Source: Bog-375 sp049587755
GTDB lineage: Bacteria; Acidobacteriota; Terriglobia; Bryobacterales; Bryobacteraceae
Direction of reading: 5' to 3'
DNA length: 64,000 nt
Assembly (NCBI GenBank): GCA_049587755.1
Contig: JBAVEN010000108.1
Location: 1 to 64,000, forward strand
Part shown: piece after piece, positions 16,875 to 26,351 of the stretch
Position numbering within the stretch: position 1 is the stretch's first letter
How the letters are laid out: every line of letters starts with the position of its first letter
Position numbers and translations under genes: made by a program
The notes under the pieces: model-generated
Seen by the model: the letters and a program-made list of their open reading frames with translations, nothing else
Told to the model about the DNA's origin: nothing
Database searches by the model: none

Positions 16875-18395
16875 ATGCAACGCATGAAGCCATCTGCTGT
16901 GGCGGCGCTGGCCGGCGTGCTGGCGTTGGCCGGCTGTACGCCCGGACCCAATTATCGGCAGCCCAGCGCGCCGGTGCCGCCGGCGTTCAAGGAGCAGCCT
17001 CCGCCGAACTTCAAGGAGGCCCAGGGCTGGAAGCAGGCGCAGCCCAACGACGGCCAGCTCAAAGGCAAGTGGTGGGAGATCTATAACGATCCCGAACTAA
17101 ACGCGCTCGAAGAGCAGGTGGCGATCACCAACCAGAACGTATTGCAAGCCGAAGCCCAATATCGTGAGGCCAAGGCGGCGGTGTTGATTGTCCGCTCCGG
17201 CCTGTTCCCCACCCTGTCCGCCGGGCCTTCGATCACCGAGTCGCGCAGTGAGGCAGGCTCAACCAGTAGCGCTGCCGCGGCGGCTTCCGGCCTTCACACT
17301 TTTTATAGCCTGCCCATCAGCGCCTCCTGGGAGCCGGACCTGTGGGGCAACATTCGTCGCAGCGTGACGGCAGCCACGGCCCAGGCGCAAACCTCGGCCG
17401 CGGACATGGAAAACGCGCGGCTGCTGTACGAATCCGAATTGGCGCAGGACTATTTCACTTTGCGGGGCCTCGATGGCGATATCGAACTGCTGACGCGTAC
17501 CGCGAAGTCCTACAGTGAATATCTGGTTCTGACGCGCAACCGCTTCGCCGGCGGCGTCGCCTCCGATCTCGATGTGGCGCAGGCCGAATCGCAGCTCTAC
17601 GCCGCCCAAACCCAACTGGTCGATTTCGGCGTGGCCCGCGCCCAGATGGAGCACGCCATCGCCGTGTTGACCGGCAAGCCGCCGGCCCAGGTCAGCGTAA
17701 GCGGTAAGATCTTGAAGACGCCGCCGCCGCCGGTTCCCATCGCGCTGCCATCCCAGTTGCTCGAGCGGCGCCCCGACATCGCCGCCAATGAGCGGCTCGT
17801 GGCCGCCGCCAATGAGCAAATCGGCATCGCTAAGGCGGCTTTCTTTCCCTCGCTCGCCCTGGCCGCGACGGCCGGATTTCAGGCTTCGCGCATCACCACC
17901 TGGCTGAGCTGGCCGAGCCGGTTCTTCTCGGCCGGCCCAACCATGGCCGAGACCATTTTCGACGCCGGCCGCCGCCGCGCGCAGGTTAACCAGAACCTGG
18001 CCGCTTACGATGCCGCCGTGGCCGCTTACCGCCAAAGCGTGCTGACGGCCTTCCAACAGGTGGAAGACAGCCTTTCCACGTTGCGCGTCCTGGCGGACGA
18101 ATCGGTGGTCGCCGATCAGTCGGTCAAGTCGGCGGACCGCGCCTTGGAGGTCTCCACCGAGCAGTACAGGGCCGGCACCACGGCTTATCTCACCGTGCTG
18201 ACCGCACAGGCCACCGCGTTGGCCGCGGAGAAAACCCAGATCGATCTCCTGGCGCGCCGCCTGGAAGCAAGCGTGCAATTGGTGGTGAGCCTCGGCGGCG
18301 GCTGGGATACCTCCCAATTGCCCACCAAACAGGACATCGTCAAGGCCGCCAGCCCGTCCCAAGCCGCCGCGGCGCCCCCCGCGAAAACGCCGTAG
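16875..18395 (+). CDS. RND outer-membrane efflux lipoprotein (NodT/OprM type)
   Basis: A 506-residue TolC-like outer-membrane channel of the NodT family. The N-terminus has a lipoprotein signal, with Cys in VLALAGCTPGP; the mature part starts PNYRQPSAPVP, typical for OprM/NodT proteins. Two repeats of the coiled-coil/beta-barrel OEP domain follow (about residues 60-260 and 280-480), including LERRPDIAANERLVAAANEQ. It completes the tripartite pump. The ATG at 16875 is chosen for the signal peptide; ATG 16884 is also possible. A GC hairpin follows the stop. Confidence 0.9.
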   Translation: MQRMKPSAVAALAGVLALAGCTPGPNYRQPSAPVPPAFKEQPPPNFKEAQGWKQAQPNDGQLKGKWWEIYNDPELNALEEQVAITNQNVLQAEAQYREAKAAVLIVRSGLFPTLSAGPSITESRSEAGSTSSAAAAASGLHTFYSLPISASWEPDLWGNIRRSVTAATAQAQTSAADMENARLLYESELAQDYFTLRGLDGDIELLTRTAKSYSEYLVLTRNRFAGGVASDLDVAQAESQLYAAQTQLVDFGVARAQMEHAIAVLTGKPPAQVSVSGKILKTPPPPVPIALPSQLLERRPDIAANERLVAAANEQIGIAKAAFFPSLALAATAGFQASRITTWLSWPSRFFSAGPTMAETIFDAGRRRAQVNQNLAAYDAAVAAYRQSVLTAFQQVEDSLSTLRVLADESVVADQSVKSADRALEVSTEQYRAGTTAYLTVLTAQATALAAEKTQIDLLARRLEASVQLVVSLGGGWDTSQLPTKQDIVKAASPSQAAAAPPAKTP

Positions 18396-18402
18396 CGAGT
18401 GA

Positions 18403-18421
18403 GGCAGGTCCCCAGCCTGCC
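18403..18421. terminator. hairpin after the efflux operon
   Basis: GGCAGG-TCCCCAG-CCTGCC forms a small stem-loop eight bases past the stop of the outer-membrane channel gene and before the convergent mnmA stop. No T-run follows, so Rho-independent termination is uncertain. Confidence 0.4.
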
Positions 18422-18470
18422 AGGCAGGATGAAAGGCCCGGCGCCGGCAGGTCGGGGGCCAGCCCCAAAT

Positions 18471-19592
18471 CTACTCGATCCAGCCGCCGCCAAGCACCAA
18501 ATCGCCGTCATAGAAAACGGCGCCTTGTCCTGGAGTGACGGCGCGCTGCGGCGTGGCGAACACTACTTCGACGCGTCCTGGCTCGGCCGTCGGATGGATG
18601 GTTGCCGGCGCGGCCTGGTGCTTGTTGCGAATCTTGACGGTCGCGGCCACCGGCGTTTCGGGTAAGGCGATCGAGACCCAATTCACGTCGCGCGCGAAAA
18701 AGCTACCGCGCCATAGCTCGTCATCGCCACCCACCGTGACGCTCTGGGTTGCCGGGTTGGTCCGAATGACGTACAGCGGCTCCCCGGTGGCGATGCCCAG
18801 GCCGCGCCGCTGGCCCACCGTGAAATGATGCACGCCCTGGTGTTCGCCTAACTCGCGGCCGTCGCTTGCCACGATCGCGCCGCGCGTGCGCGGCTCCTCC
18901 ACGCCGGTCTCCTTCATGTATGCGCTCAGGAATGCCGCGTAATCGCCGTTAGGGACGAAACAGATTTCCTGGCTGTCGCCCTTTTCGGCCACCGCCAGTT
19001 CGAAGCCGCGCGCCAGTTCGCGCACCGCCGGCTTGTCCATCTCACCCAGCGGGAACAGGGTGCGCGCGAGCTGCGCCTGGGTGAGGCCAAATAGGAAATA
19101 AGTCTGGTCCTTGCCGGGATCGGCCGCGCGCAATAACTGGTAACGGCCGCTCGCAGCATCGTAGCGGACGCGGGCATAGTGCCCGGTGGCAATCTGCCAC
19201 GCGCCCACGGCATCGGCCATTTCGAGGAAGCGGTCGAACTTGATGTAGTTGTTGCACAGCGTGCAGGGGATGGGCGTGCGGCCGGCCAGGTACTCGGCGA
19301 CGAACGGCTTCACCACGTGCTCCTCGAACTGATCCTCGAAGTTAACCACGTAATAAGGAATGCCGATCTGCTCCGCCACGCGGCGCGCATCGTAGACATC
19401 GTCGATCGAGCAGCAGCGCCCGGTGGGAGTGCCCGGCGCCAGCTCGGGCAGCCGCCGCTGGTTCCAGAGCTGCATTGTCAGCCCCACCACGCTCTTCCCC
19501 TGGCGCACCAGCAGCGCGGCCACCGTGGAGCTATCCACGCCGCCCGACATCGCCACCGCGATGGGCGCGTTATTGGAAACAAGCTCAGGCAT
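18471..19592 (-). CDS. mnmA: tRNA-uridine 2-sulfurtransferase MnmA
   Basis: A 373-residue ATP-pyrophosphatase that puts the 2-thio group on U34 of Lys, Glu and Gln tRNAs. The PP-loop AMSGGVDSS is at residues 14-22, followed by the family motif GRCCS, the catalytic cysteine region PCTLCNNYIKF, and the second sulfur-handling cysteine in KGDSQEICFVPNGDY. The C-terminal barrel is present and the length is usual. The ATG lies inside the end of the cysteine desulfurase gene (8-base overlap), so sulfur donor and sulfur user are cotranscribed. Confidence 0.95.
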   Translation of the reverse strand: MPELVSNNAPIAVAMSGGVDSSTVAALLVRQGKSVVGLTMQLWNQRRLPELAPGTPTGRCCSIDDVYDARRVAEQIGIPYYVVNFEDQFEEHVVKPFVAEYLAGRTPIPCTLCNNYIKFDRFLEMADAVGAWQIATGHYARVRYDAASGRYQLLRAADPGKDQTYFLFGLTQAQLARTLFPLGEMDKPAVRELARGFELAVAEKGDSQEICFVPNGDYAAFLSAYMKETGVEEPRTRGAIVASDGRELGEHQGVHHFTVGQRRGLGIATGEPLYVIRTNPATQSVTVGGDDELWRGSFFARDVNWVSIALPETPVAATVKIRNKHQAAPATIHPTAEPGRVEVVFATPQRAVTPGQGAVFYDGDLVLGGGWIE

Positions 19593-20751
19593 GAACGGAG
19601 ATACGGCGCAAGTGCGCCACTGAAGCTTCGAGCGCCTCTGCCAGCCTATCCACCTCGGCGGCGGTGTTGGCGCGGCCCAGCGAAAAACGCATGCTGGCGC
19701 GGGCGCGGTCCGCGCCCAGGCCGATGGCGGTGAGGACGTGCGACGGCGCGATGGCGCCGCTCGAGCAGGCCGCGCCGGTGGAAACGGCGAAGCCGCGCAA
19801 ATCGAGCGCGATCACCAGCGCTTCGCCATCCAAGCCATCGAAATAGAGGTTGCTGGTGTTGGGCGTGCGGCTCCAGCGCGCGCCATTGACGCCGGCGCCC
19901 GAGATGCGGCCCAGCACCGCATTTTCGAAGCGGTCGCGCAGCCCAGCCAGACGCTCGGCATCGGCCGCCAGGTTGCGCCCGGCCAGTTCCGCCGCGGCGC
20001 CGAACGCCACGGCTCCCGGAACATTTTCCGTGCCCGGCCGCCGCTCTCGCTCCTGGTGCCCGCCGAATGCCACCGGCGACAAGTGTGCTCCCTTGCGCAC
20101 GTACAGCGCGCCCACTCCCTTCGGCGCGTACAGCTTGTGGCCGCTCATGCTGTATAGATCGGCCCCCAGCGCGGTGACGTCCACCGGGATTTTGCCCAGC
20201 GCCTGCACTCCGTCCACATGCAGCGGGATCCCAGCCTCGCGGGCAATGCGGCCGATTTCGACCATCGGCTGGATGGTGCCCAGCTCGTTGTTGGCGTGCA
20301 TCACCGAAATCAACGCGGTCTCGGGGCGCAGCGCCGCGCGCACATCGTCCGCGTTCACCACGCCTGTCGCGCCCACTTTCACCCGCGTCACCGCCACGCC
20401 TTCCCGCTCCAATTGAGCGCAGGCTGCCAGCACCGCCGGGTGCTCAATGGCACTGGTGATGACGTGCTTCGCCGCACCCTGGGTTGAAAGTGGCGCCGCG
20501 CGCACCGCGCCCAGCACCGCCATGTTGTCCGCTTCCGTACCGCCGGAGGTGAAGACCACTTCGCTCGCGTCGGCGTGGATCAGCGCCGCCACCTGGCGTC
20601 GCGCCGCTTCCAGCCGCCGCTTCGCCTCCTGTCCGAAATGGTGGATGCTCGACGCGTTACCATACACTTGATCGAGACACTGGACCAGCGTCTCCAGAAC
20701 TTCGGGCGCGACGGGCGTGGTAGCGTTGTGGTCGAAATACGAGTGCTGCAC
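19585..20751 (-). CDS. cysteine desulfurase (IscS/NifS family)
   Basis: A 388-residue class-V PLP enzyme that takes sulfur from cysteine. It starts YFDHNATTPVAPEV and has the PLP-lysine motif MSGHKLYAPKGVGALYV and the mobile catalytic-cysteine loop STGAACSSGAIAPSHVL. Because it lies directly upstream of mnmA with overlapping ends, it probably feeds tRNA thiolation and may also serve Fe-S assembly. GTG 20751 is chosen as start since it puts the sequence in register with homologues; a TTG at 20769 would add six residues. Only 17 bases separate this start from the divergent SAM hydrolase start. Confidence 0.9.
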   Translation of the reverse strand: MQHSYFDHNATTPVAPEVLETLVQCLDQVYGNASSIHHFGQEAKRRLEAARRQVAALIHADASEVVFTSGGTEADNMAVLGAVRAAPLSTQGAAKHVITSAIEHPAVLAACAQLEREGVAVTRVKVGATGVVNADDVRAALRPETALISVMHANNELGTIQPMVEIGRIAREAGIPLHVDGVQALGKIPVDVTALGADLYSMSGHKLYAPKGVGALYVRKGAHLSPVAFGGHQERERRPGTENVPGAVAFGAAAELAGRNLAADAERLAGLRDRFENAVLGRISGAGVNGARWSRTPNTSNLYFDGLDGEALVIALDLRGFAVSTGAACSSGAIAPSHVLTAIGLGADRARASMRFSLGRANTAAEVDRLAEALEASVAHLRRISVHA

Positions 20752-20768
20752 TTGGTCCCATTTTAGCA

Positions 20769-21557
20769 ATGCGTAAACCGATTGTTACCCTCACCACGGA
20801 TTTCGGCCTCCAGGATCATTACGTGGGCGCCATTAAAGGCGTGATTCTGGGTATCTGCCCGCAGGCGCAAATCGTCGATATCAGCCACGAAGTGAAGCCC
20901 TTTCTGATCGCCGAAGGCGCCTACCTGCTGGCCCAGGCGTGTTTTTGTTTCCCTCCCAAGACCGTGCACATAGCGGTGGTGGATCCGGGAGTGGGCACCG
21001 CGCGGCGTCCGATTTTAGTGGAAGCCGCCGGGCAGTACTTCGTGGCGCCGGATAACGGGGTGCTGGCCATGGTCTACGCCGCCCAGCCGCATAAAGCGCG
21101 CGCGATTTCGAACCCGCGCTATTTCCGCCAGCCCGTAAGCCGCACCTTTCACGGCCGCGACATCTTTGCGCCGGTGGCGGCGCACCTGGCGGCGGGCGTG
21201 CCGGCGTCGCGCTTCGGCAAGCGGATTGAGGACTACCTCCGCCCAGGATTTCTCAAACCACAGCGCACCGGCAAGCGCACCTGGGCCGGACAGATTCTGC
21301 ACATCGACCGCTTCGGCAATCTCGTCACCAACTTCCACACGACTGATTTTCCGGATTTGGAAACGCGCAACGTCTCAATGGCGATTGGCCCGCAACAGGT
21401 TGGCGTGGTGGCGCGTAATTATGCGGAGTGCGGACCGGGCGAGCTGTTCCTGATCGTGGGCAGCTCCGGATATGTTGAGGTTTCCATCAATCAGGCCTCT
21501 GCCGCCCGCGCTATCGGTTGCGAAACCGGGGCGCCCGCCGAGCTAATGATCTGGTAA
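20769..21557 (+). CDS. SAM hydroxide adenosyltransferase (DUF62 family)
   Basis: A 262-residue member of the S-adenosylmethionine hydroxide adenosyltransferase/fluorinase-chlorinase superfamily. The N-terminal motif TLTTDFGLQDHYVG and the VVDPGVGT, APDNGVLA and TFHGRDIFAPVAA motifs are typical. The usual reaction is SAM plus water to adenosine and methionine; the halogenating enzymes are rarer relatives. The C-terminal beta-barrel begins near GQILHIDRFGNLVTNF. It is transcribed divergently from the cysteine desulfurase with almost no gap. Confidence 0.85.
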   Translation: MRKPIVTLTTDFGLQDHYVGAIKGVILGICPQAQIVDISHEVKPFLIAEGAYLLAQACFCFPPKTVHIAVVDPGVGTARRPILVEAAGQYFVAPDNGVLAMVYAAQPHKARAISNPRYFRQPVSRTFHGRDIFAPVAAHLAAGVPASRFGKRIEDYLRPGFLKPQRTGKRTWAGQILHIDRFGNLVTNFHTTDFPDLETRNVSMAIGPQQVGVVARNYAECGPGELFLIVGSSGYVEVSINQASAARAIGCETGAPAELMIW

Positions 21558-21736
21558 GTGCCTTGGATGCTATCCTGCCGCGGCACCAACATTTTTGCGT
21601 GATCCAGGCGCAGCTCCCGTGTTGTAATGGTGCAGTGGGCAATTTGCGGTAACCGCCTGGATATCACCTCGCGTCTAACGTGTTGTCTGCGTCCCCGAAA
21701 GCTGTCCTGAACCTAACTAAGCGACGAGTACTGTCT

Positions 21737-24565
21737 ATGTCTAACTCACAACGTTGTCTGGCCCTTTGGGCCATCCTGGGAGCGGCATCGCCGGCCATAT
21801 TAGCCCAGCCGGGCCGCATTACCGCGCGAATCGACAGCAACCAGTCCGTGGTGCTGACCGGGCGAGTGCCTCGGCTAGCCACCGCTCAGAATGACGCTGG
21901 GGCCGTTGCCGGCGACTTCCCCCTCCCCGGGATCACCCTGATGTTAAAACCTTCGGCGGCGCAGCAGGCGGACCTGACCCAACTGCTCCAGGCGCAGCAG
22001 GACCCGACGTCGCCGAGCTTTCGCCAGTGGCTCACGCCGGAGCAGTATGCCGACAGTTTCGGCGCCAGCGCCGCCGATCTGGCGAAGATCGCCGCGTGGC
22101 TCGAAGCCCAGGGTTTCACCGTGGGCTATGTCGCGCGCGCCCGCAATTTCATCTCCTTCAGCGGCACGGCGCAACAGGTCTCCAATGCCTTCCACACCCA
22201 GATTCACCGCTACAACGTGAACGGAGAGACGCACTACGCCAACGCTACCGACCCTTCCATCCCGGCAGCGCTGGCCGGGTTGGTATCCGGGATTCGCGGG
22301 CTGAGCGATTTCCGTCTCAAGCCGCGTTTCAAAAAGGCGCAGCCGCGGTTGGTCTTTGAACGTCAGACGTCGATCGGGCCGATCGATTTTGCCACCATCT
22401 ACGACATCAATCCGCTCTACAGCGCGGGCATCACCGGCACAGGCCAGAAGATTGCGGTCGTGGGGCAATCGGAGATTAACCCAACGGACATTGCCAACTT
22501 TCGCGCCGCCTTCGGCTTGGGTACAGCGAACTTGACTTCGGTGCTGGTGCCCGGGACCCTGGGCGGCGGGAATCCAGGGATTGTGCCAGGGGACGAGACA
22601 GAATCCGACCTCGACATCGAATGGTCCGGGGGGGTGGCGAAAAATGCAATGATCATGTTCGTGTATGCGGCGAACGGCGTGGAGGCATCGCTCGTATATG
22701 CCATCGACGTCGCTATCGCACCGGTGTTGAGCATGAGCTATGGTCTCTGCGAAGAAATAGATGGCATCGCCGATGTGGAACAAGAGCGCGCCATGGCGCT
22801 GCAGGCCAATTCGGAAGGCATGACAATACTGGCCGCCGCCGGCGACTACGCTGCCGCCGATTGCGATGAGTGGGATAACGACCCCGTAGTCGCCGAGGGC
22901 GGCCTGGCGGTGGACGAACCGGGCTCGGTTCCTGAAATCACTTCGATGGGCGGCACCGAGTTTAACGACGAAAGCAACCCCGCCCTTTATTGGGGGACCA
23001 ACGGCGCGGCCACCCAGTACATTCCCGAAATCGTCTGGAACGATACCGCGGCGGTAGGCTTACTGGATGGCACCGGCGGCGGCGCCAGCGTTTACTTCAC
23101 CCAGCCCCCGTGGCAGAGCAACCTGGGACTGACCGATGGCATGCGGCACGTGCCCGACCTATCGTTCCCCGCCTCCAACGACCACGACCCCTTCTACATT
23201 TACTCGAGCGATACCTCGAATGGGCCGAAAGGCGGGCAGTTGGTGGGCGGCACCTCGTGCGCCGCGCCCACCATGGCCGCCGTGGTGGCGCTGCTCAATC
23301 AATATCTGGTATCGAGCGGTTCCGTGAAGCAGGCTGGCTTGGGCAACATCAATCCCACCCTGTACAAGTTAGCGCAGACCCAGAGCAATGCATTCCACGA
23401 TATCCTGAGCGGCAGCAACATCGTGCCCTGCGCCGATTCGCCCGATTGCATCAATGGCAGCTTCGGCTGGGCGGCCGGGCCGGGCTACGATTCGGCCAGC
23501 GGCCTCGGCTCGGTGGATGCGAACAACCTGGTTCACGCCTGGAACACGGCGCTGGCCACACAGGCCGTAGTGGTTGCCTCCCTGGACCAAAACCCCGTGT
23601 ATGAGACCAGCAGCGGCGTGTGGACTTTCACCCTGACCCTGACCGAGGAGGCCGGCATCGCCACTCAGCTCACCGGTCTCACCATTAACAACGCCACTCT
23701 TTCGCCGTCGCAGGTATTCACGTCGACGACAATTCCCGCCAATAGCTCGATTGTAGCGACCTACAGCCTGCGGGGTTTGGATGTGTCCAACGGACCGGTC
23801 AATGTCCTGTTCGCTTTTACGTTCGCGAGCGGGGCCAATACCACAATGACTGTTCCGTTCGCCGGCTCCCAGCCTCTGCTGGCGGTGGGCGGCTTCAGCA
23901 ACGCGGCCAGCGGACAGGTGGCATTCGCTCCGGGCATGCTCATCAGCGTGTACGGCAGCGGAATGGGCAATTTTATGCAATCGGCCACCGTCACTCCCTT
24001 GCCGGAATACATGGCCGGATTCGAAGCCTTTATCAATTACGGGCCAGGCCTTCAATATCAGGCGTTTCCGCCGCTTCTTTACGTTTCGCCCAACCAGGTG
24101 AACCTGCAAATCCCTTACGAAGTCTCGGGAGCGGCCGAACTGGTGGTGGGCAACCCGTTTACCAACACGAATCCCCTGACCTTCACGGTCTCCAGCGCCG
24201 CGCCGGGCATTTTTTCCTACCACGATACCAGCACCAACTCGAGCCCAATCGGCTCCGGCTCGGCCAAGGCGGGGCAAGAGGTGGCGATCTACGTCACAGG
24301 CGTGGGCCATGTCACCATCGATCCGAATGATGGCGCAACACCCCTGCTCAACAGTAATCCCCCGCCCCTCCTGCCCGTCTCGATCACCGTGGGCGGCGTC
24401 GCGGTGGCGCAGTCATTCGCCTACATCGGCATCCCGAACTGGTCGGTGGGCGTGACGCAGATCAACTTCAACATCCCCAGCGGCGTTGGCACCGGCCCGC
24501 AGCCGCTAGTGGTGACTGTCGGCGGCGTTCCCAGCCTGCCTGCGAATATCACGATCGCGCAGTAA
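21737..24565 (+). CDS. secreted S53 (kumamolisin-like) peptidase with Solibacter-type C-terminal domain
   Basis: A 942-residue secreted acid protease. A Sec signal (CLALWAILGAASPAILAQ, residues 7-24) precedes a pro-kumamolisin activation domain (about 30-190) and the S53 catalytic domain (about 210-580). The catalytic Glu and Asp are E289 and D293 in DETESDLDIEW, D370 in AAAGDYAA is the probable oxyanion Asp, and the nucleophile is S507 in GGTSCAAPTMAA. Residues about 720-942, starting GGFSNAASGQVAFAPGM, match my recollection of the ~215-residue C-terminal domain found on many Solibacter secreted proteins. ATG 21737 is preferred because the 19 codons upstream would spoil the signal peptide. 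A palindromic repeat begins right after the stop. Confidence 0.88.
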   Translation: MSNSQRCLALWAILGAASPAILAQPGRITARIDSNQSVVLTGRVPRLATAQNDAGAVAGDFPLPGITLMLKPSAAQQADLTQLLQAQQDPTSPSFRQWLTPEQYADSFGASAADLAKIAAWLEAQGFTVGYVARARNFISFSGTAQQVSNAFHTQIHRYNVNGETHYANATDPSIPAALAGLVSGIRGLSDFRLKPRFKKAQPRLVFERQTSIGPIDFATIYDINPLYSAGITGTGQKIAVVGQSEINPTDIANFRAAFGLGTANLTSVLVPGTLGGGNPGIVPGDETESDLDIEWSGGVAKNAMIMFVYAANGVEASLVYAIDVAIAPVLSMSYGLCEEIDGIADVEQERAMALQANSEGMTILAAAGDYAAADCDEWDNDPVVAEGGLAVDEPGSVPEITSMGGTEFNDESNPALYWGTNGAATQYIPEIVWNDTAAVGLLDGTGGGASVYFTQPPWQSNLGLTDGMRHVPDLSFPASNDHDPFYIYSSDTSNGPKGGQLVGGTSCAAPTMAAVVALLNQYLVSSGSVKQAGLGNINPTLYKLAQTQSNAFHDILSGSNIVPCADSPDCINGSFGWAAGPGYDSASGLGSVDANNLVHAWNTALATQAVVVASLDQNPVYETSSGVWTFTLTLTEEAGIATQLTGLTINNATLSPSQVFTSTTIPANSSIVATYSLRGLDVSNGPVNVLFAFTFASGANTTMTVPFAGSQPLLAVGGFSNAASGQVAFAPGMLISVYGSGMGNFMQSATVTPLPEYMAGFEAFINYGPGLQYQAFPPLLYVSPNQVNLQIPYEVSGAAELVVGNPFTNTNPLTFTVSSAAPGIFSYHDTSTNSSPIGSGSAKAGQEVAIYVTGVGHVTIDPNDGATPLLNSNPPPLLPVSITVGGVAVAQSFAYIGIPNWSVGVTQINFNIPSGVGTGPQPLVVTVGGVPSLPANITIAQ

Positions 24566-24679
24566 GGTGGCGCACGCACTTCTGCGTGCCGCGTCGGCAC
24601 TCCTGCCGACGCCTGCTGCCGCGCACGAAGAGGCGTCGAGAAGAGTCTCGACGCGGCACGCACGTGTGCGTGCGCCACC
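24566..24679. repeat. ~114-bp GTGGCGCACGCAC palindromic element, copy 1
   Basis: The outer arms GGTGGCGCACGCAC and GTGCGTGCGCCACC pair, enclosing two inner hairpins, GTCGGCACTCCTGCCGAC and GTCGAGAAGAGTCTCGAC. It starts immediately after the TAA of the S53 peptidase gene and lies upstream of guaB. The same unit recurs at 39905 (reversed order of inner hairpins) and 62093. It is probably a non-autonomous mobile palindrome. Confidence 0.85.
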
Positions 24680-24725
24680 AGGACCTGCCCCCCGCGCGCC
24701 GTACGCTATCATAGGGAAAATCCAT

Positions 24726-26180
24726 ATGATCCAAGACGTAATCACCGAGGGTCTCACTTTCGACGATATTCTGCTCGAGCCGGCCTGCAGCGAAGTGTTG
24801 CCGTCCGAAGTCGACACGCGAACCCAACTGACGCGCGAGATCGGCCTGAACATTCCGATCGTTTCGGCCGCCATGGATACGGTGACCGAATCGCACCTGG
24901 CGATCGCGCTGGCGCAGCAGGGCGGCATCGGTATCATGCACCGCAACATGCCCATTGAAAAGCAGGCCGAAGAGGTGGACCGCGTGAAACGCAGCGAAAG
25001 CGGCATGATCGTGGACCCCATCACGGTGGACCCCGAGCAATTGATCGGCGACGCGCGGGCGCTGATGGCGCGCTACCGCATCTCCGGCGTGCCGGTGACC
25101 AAGGCGGGCAAGCTGGTCGGCATCCTCACCAACCGCGACCTGCGCTTTGAGACGCGCACCGATATTCCGATCTCCGAGGTGATGACCAAGGAGAACCTGG
25201 TGACCGTGGCGGTGGGCACCACCCTCGAGCAGGCCGAGGCGATTCTGCACCAGCATCGCGTGGAAAAGTTGCTGGTGGTGGACGACCACTACAACCTCAA
25301 GGGCCTGATCACCGTCAAGGACATCCAGAAAAAGTTGAAGTACCCGAACGCCGCCAAAGACAGCCAGGGCCGGCTGCGTGTGGGCGCGGCCATCGGCGCC
25401 ACCGGCGATTTCCTGGAGCGCGCGCTGGAGCTGGTGGCGCGCAAAGTGGACGTCCTGGCTATCGACACGGCGCACGGCCACACCACGCGCGTGATGGCGG
25501 CGGTGAAGGCCATCAAGAGCAGGCAGCCCGGCGTGCAACTGCTCACCGGCAACGTGGCCACTTTCGAAGGCGCGCGGGACCTGGTCGCGCTGGGCGTGGA
25601 CGGGATCAAGGTGGGGATCGGGCCCGGTTCCATCTGTACCACGCGCGTGGTTTCCGGCGCCGGCGTGCCGCAGATCACGGCCATTCTGGAATGCGCGCGG
25701 GCCGTGCGCGGCACCGGAGTGCCGCTGGTGGCCGATGGCGGCATCAAGTACTCGGGCGACGTAACCAAGGCGATTGCGGCCGGCGCGGACACGGTGATGA
25801 TCGGCAGCCTGCTGGCCGGCACCGACGAAAGCCCCGGCGAAACCATTCTCTACCAGGGCCGTACCTTCAAAACCTATCGCGGCATGGGCTCGCTGGGCGC
25901 CATGTCGCAGGGCCAGGCCAACCGCTACGAGCAGGACCCCGGTTCCAAGCTGGTGCCGGAAGGCATCGAAGGCCGCGTGGCCTCCAAGGGACCGCTGGCC
26001 GACCTGGTTTACCAGCTCGTCGGCGGCCTGCGCTCCGGCATGGGCTACTGCGGCGTGCGCAGCCTGGCCGAGTTGCAAAACAAGGCGCGCTTCCTGCGCA
26101 TCTCCCCCGCCGGCTTGCGCGAAAGCCACGTTCACGACGTCATCATCACCAAGGAAGCGCCCAACTACCGCGTCGAGTAA
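24726..26180 (+). CDS. guaB: IMP dehydrogenase GuaB
   Basis: A 484-residue enzyme catalysing IMP + NAD to XMP, the first committed step of GMP synthesis. The TIM barrel opens with TEGLTFDDILLEPACSEVLP. A CBS-domain pair is inserted at about residues 95-200, and the catalytic loop GIGPGSICTTRVVSG places the nucleophile at C304. It ends with TKEAPNYRVE. ATG 24726 is chosen because it gives the usual N-terminus (MIQDVITEGLTF); reading further upstream runs through the palindromic element. The last 45 coding bases are duplicated at 27947. Confidence 0.95.
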   Translation: MIQDVITEGLTFDDILLEPACSEVLPSEVDTRTQLTREIGLNIPIVSAAMDTVTESHLAIALAQQGGIGIMHRNMPIEKQAEEVDRVKRSESGMIVDPITVDPEQLIGDARALMARYRISGVPVTKAGKLVGILTNRDLRFETRTDIPISEVMTKENLVTVAVGTTLEQAEAILHQHRVEKLLVVDDHYNLKGLITVKDIQKKLKYPNAAKDSQGRLRVGAAIGATGDFLERALELVARKVDVLAIDTAHGHTTRVMAAVKAIKSRQPGVQLLTGNVATFEGARDLVALGVDGIKVGIGPGSICTTRVVSGAGVPQITAILECARAVRGTGVPLVADGGIKYSGDVTKAIAAGADTVMIGSLLAGTDESPGETILYQGRTFKTYRGMGSLGAMSQGQANRYEQDPGSKLVPEGIEGRVASKGPLADLVYQLVGGLRSGMGYCGVRSLAELQNKARFLRISPAGLRESHVHDVIITKEAPNYRVE

Positions 26181-26199
26181 TCCGCGAAATCCGGCCAGC
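26136..26199 (+). repeat. direct repeat, copy 1 (guaB 3' end)
   Basis: The 48 bases 26136-26183, covering the last 15 codons of guaB, its stop and three more bases, recur at 27947-27994 with one mismatch (ATCATC versus ATCGTC). Weaker similarity (GAAAT-CGGCCAGC) continues to 26199. The pair flanks a ~1.8 kb segment, as expected for attachment sites of an element inserted at the end of guaB. Confidence 0.8.
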
Positions 26200-26298
26200 G
26201 CGGCGCGATGCAGACCGAGCTGTCATTTGCAGGCGGGCAGGAAAGTGGAAACAGGTAGCCGGTCACGCGTTTTCTGGGTTTTTGAAGTTTCGGGGTTT

Positions 26299-26317
26299 CG
26301 TAGCCCGTCCCCGTATC
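26299..26317 (-). repeat. GGGGACAGGCTACG-type motif, copy 1
   Basis: CGTAGCCCGTCCCCGTATC is the reverse complement, with one mismatch, of GATACGGGGACAGGCTACG at 26737. Together they bracket the first microprotein gene as ~457-bp inverted ends. Confidence 0.6.
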
Positions 26318-26351
26318 GTCGAAGAGCGCCGCCGAAAAGACGCGCCCTCGT

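Noticed and set aside
14185..16893. 902-residue open frame opposite the second RND pump
   Set aside because: Composition (His/Arg/Asp/Gly-rich, no motifs) is typical of antisense frames in high-GC DNA, and the sense gene is certain.
21558..21736. Possible tRNA in the gap before the S53 peptidase gene
   Set aside because: No cloverleaf with a T-loop (GGTTCGAATCC-like) could be assembled; it is more likely a promoter region.
24567..24725. N-terminal extension of guaB through the palindromic element
   Set aside because: The extension only translates the repeat. ATG 24726 gives the standard IMP dehydrogenase N-terminus.
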